From the NCBI RefSeq assembly GCF_002964705.1, contig NZ_PQCD01000033.1, forward strand, positions 305,757 through 369,756: a DNA stretch of 64,000 bases. Reading direction: 5' to 3'. Origin of the DNA: Pseudoalteromonas sp. T1lg75 (GTDB lineage: Bacteria; Pseudomonadota; Gammaproteobacteria; Enterobacterales; Alteromonadaceae). Position 1 is the stretch's first letter, and each line of letters opens with the position of its first letter. Both the position numbers and the translations under genes were made by a program. Below are positions 63,164-64,000 of the stretch, in pieces. The notes below the pieces were generated by a model that saw only the letters and a program-made list of their open reading frames with translations, made no database searches and was not told where the DNA came from.

Positions 63164-63514
63164 AAATAACTCCGCAAATTAGCAACCTACCAATTGTACG
63201 TGCCAGCGGGCATTAAGTTCAATAACGAATCCATTTACTTATATTGGGCAATTGCCAATGGTGCGAGGGGCAGACAGTTTAGTGTTTAACAAAGTTATCA
63301 GCAGGGTATAAGGCATGCAGGTCAGGCATTGACAGAGGAGTCGGGGTAGTACAAATACCGAACAAGTAACTGCAGAAGTAAACAGCACTTCATTATCAAT
63401 CAAATAAGACAAAATGCCAGAGTAAACACCAGCATGTTATCACTGGCGTTTACTCTGGCACTTCTTGCAGAAGTGTTGAGTTAACTTTGTACAGTAAAGT
63501 TAAACTTTTCCACA
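63164..63514. other. Intergenic region before the aminotransferase gene end
   Basis: This 351-base gap separates the DUF3429 gene start from the 3' end of the aminotransferase gene. It holds the aminotransferase terminator (63416-63459) and a second hairpin, CACTTCT-x-AGAAGTG, between 63461 and 63476. No gene was found. Confidence 0.6.
63410..63459 (-). terminator. Long hairpin terminator after the aminotransferase gene
   Basis: GCCAGAGTAAAC and GTTTACTCTGGC pair perfectly over 12 bases, extended by CCAG/CTGG after one mismatch, with a ten-base loop. On the minus strand a T-rich tail (ATTTTGTCTTA) follows. Confidence 0.7.
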
Positions 63515-64000
63515 CTATTTGATATTTGTAAGTTCACTCAGGCCCGCTGCAAGCACCTCGACAAACCGGTCGGCATCGCTTTTATCAAACGCCAGCGGCG
63601 GCTTTATCTTGAGTATGTTGTAGTAGGGTCCCTCAGTGCTCATCAAGATGTGATGGCGCTTGAAAAACTCGACCAGCCAGGCGGTTTTCTCCGTGGCCGG
63701 CTGCAAGCTCTCCCTGTCTTCGACCAGCTCCACGCCGAGAAACAGGCCCAGACCGCGCACATCGCCAATGAGGGGGAATCGCTGCATCAGGGTGTGCAGC
63801 TTGTCCTTGAAGTAGGCGCCGGTTTCCAGAGCCTGTTTACACAGGCCTTCCTGTTCGATGACATCCAGCACGGCTTCACCGATGGCACAGGAAACCGGGT
63901 TGCCGCCAAAGGTATTGAAGTATTCCATGCCGGTCACGAAGGCATCGGCAATTTCCTGCGTGGTGATCACCGCGGCCATGGGGTGACCGTTGCCTATGGG
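63515..64000 (-). CDS. Class III aminotransferase, C-terminal part (5' end outside window)
   Basis: This is the C-terminal 161 residues of a pyridoxal-phosphate aminotransferase of the omega-amino acid/GABA group. The frame is open to the window edge, reading [21 protein letters not shown], just after the expected PLP lysine. Then come [22 protein letters not shown] (the conserved phosphate-binding T-F-G-G-N-P), [20 protein letters not shown] and the closing [22 protein letters not shown]. The sequence is closest to the AGXT2 and phospho-lyase branch. The amino donor cannot be told from this part. Confidence 0.88.
   Translation of the reverse strand, partial: PIGNGHPMAAVITTQEIADAFVTGMEYFNTFGGNPVSCAIGEAVLDVIEQEGLCKQALETGAYFKDKLHTLMQRFPLIGDVRGLGLFLGVELVEDRESLQPATEKTAWLVEFFKRHHILMSTEGPYYNILKIKPPLAFDKSDADRFVEVLAAGLSELTNIK

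Overview
The window reads as chromosome from a marine gammaproteobacterium of the Alteromonadales type (Shewanella / Pseudoalteromonas / Alteromonas relatives). The indications are a TonB-dependent receptor, many secreted peptidases and lipoproteins, a PagL-type lipid A deacylase, DctB/DctD with a porin, and a repeat ending in TATACCAATTC-like inverted repeats of the kind common in that order. The assignment is inference from gene content. I saw no rRNA, tRNA, CRISPR array, integrase or transposase.

Layout. 1-8.4 kb: TonB receptor tail, S9 peptidase, DUF4397-like lipoprotein, LysR regulator, quinone-oxidoreductase-like enzyme, PagL-like deacylase and a stand-alone MlaC-like protein. 8.4-8.6 kb: two sequence-related hairpins with T tracts. 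8.6-16.7 kb: fused ThrE-type exporter, LacI regulator translationally coupled to a GT4 glycosyltransferase, SDR enzyme, second S9 peptidase, acetyltransferase and a small unknown gene. 17-21.2 kb: orphan sensor kinase (frameshifted) and a GH63 glucosidase flanked by copies of one hairpin. 21.3-33.5 kb: a hydroxyproline and collagen-peptide utilisation region (M24 peptidase, D-hydroxyproline oxidase, deaminase, epimerase, ketoglutarate-semialdehyde dehydrogenase, GntR regulator, S8 protease with a lipoprotein, second M24 peptidase, ornithine-cyclodeaminase-family enzyme). 33.6-41.7 kb: leucine-rich-repeat lipoprotein, CDF transporter, LysR regulator, iron alcohol dehydrogenase, acetyltransferase, M9 collagenase-like lipoprotein, glutathione peroxidase and OhrR. 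41.7-46.95 kb: an AT-rich module with an interrupted cysteine-rich mini-gene, HlyD-like adaptor, ABC ATPase, MacB/FtsX-type permease and an exported CPPC protein, flanked by a near-identical 22-bp repeat. 47-64 kb: small membrane and exported proteins, patatin, EamA exporter, DctB/DctD, porin and DASS transporter, quinone reductase, GlxA-type regulator, MBL-fold enzyme, SGNH esterase, lipoproteins, a 21-bp tandem repeat, a BMT5-like methyltransferase with a zinc finger, and the C-terminal part of a class III aminotransferase.

How the genes fit together. The 21-41 kb region looks like a collagen-to-2-oxoglutarate route. A secreted M9 metalloprotease and an S8 protease would cut the polymer, M24 peptidases would release proline and hydroxyproline, and four enzymes would convert trans-4-hydroxy-L-proline to 2-oxoglutarate. 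The palindrome ATTGTATACAAT occurs exactly three times: at the divergent hydroxyproline promoter, upstream of the second M24 gene, and beside the collagenase. This suggests one regulon, probably under the GntR regulator encoded at 27.5 kb. DctB/DctD with a candidate upstream activator site and a sigma-54-like promoter probably control the porin and dicarboxylate transporter.

Sequence quality. Three genes (sensor kinase, M24 peptidase, DASS transporter) are each broken by an apparent single-base loss in a short same-base run, and one added base restores a full-length family member in each. Assembly error is at least as likely as real decay.
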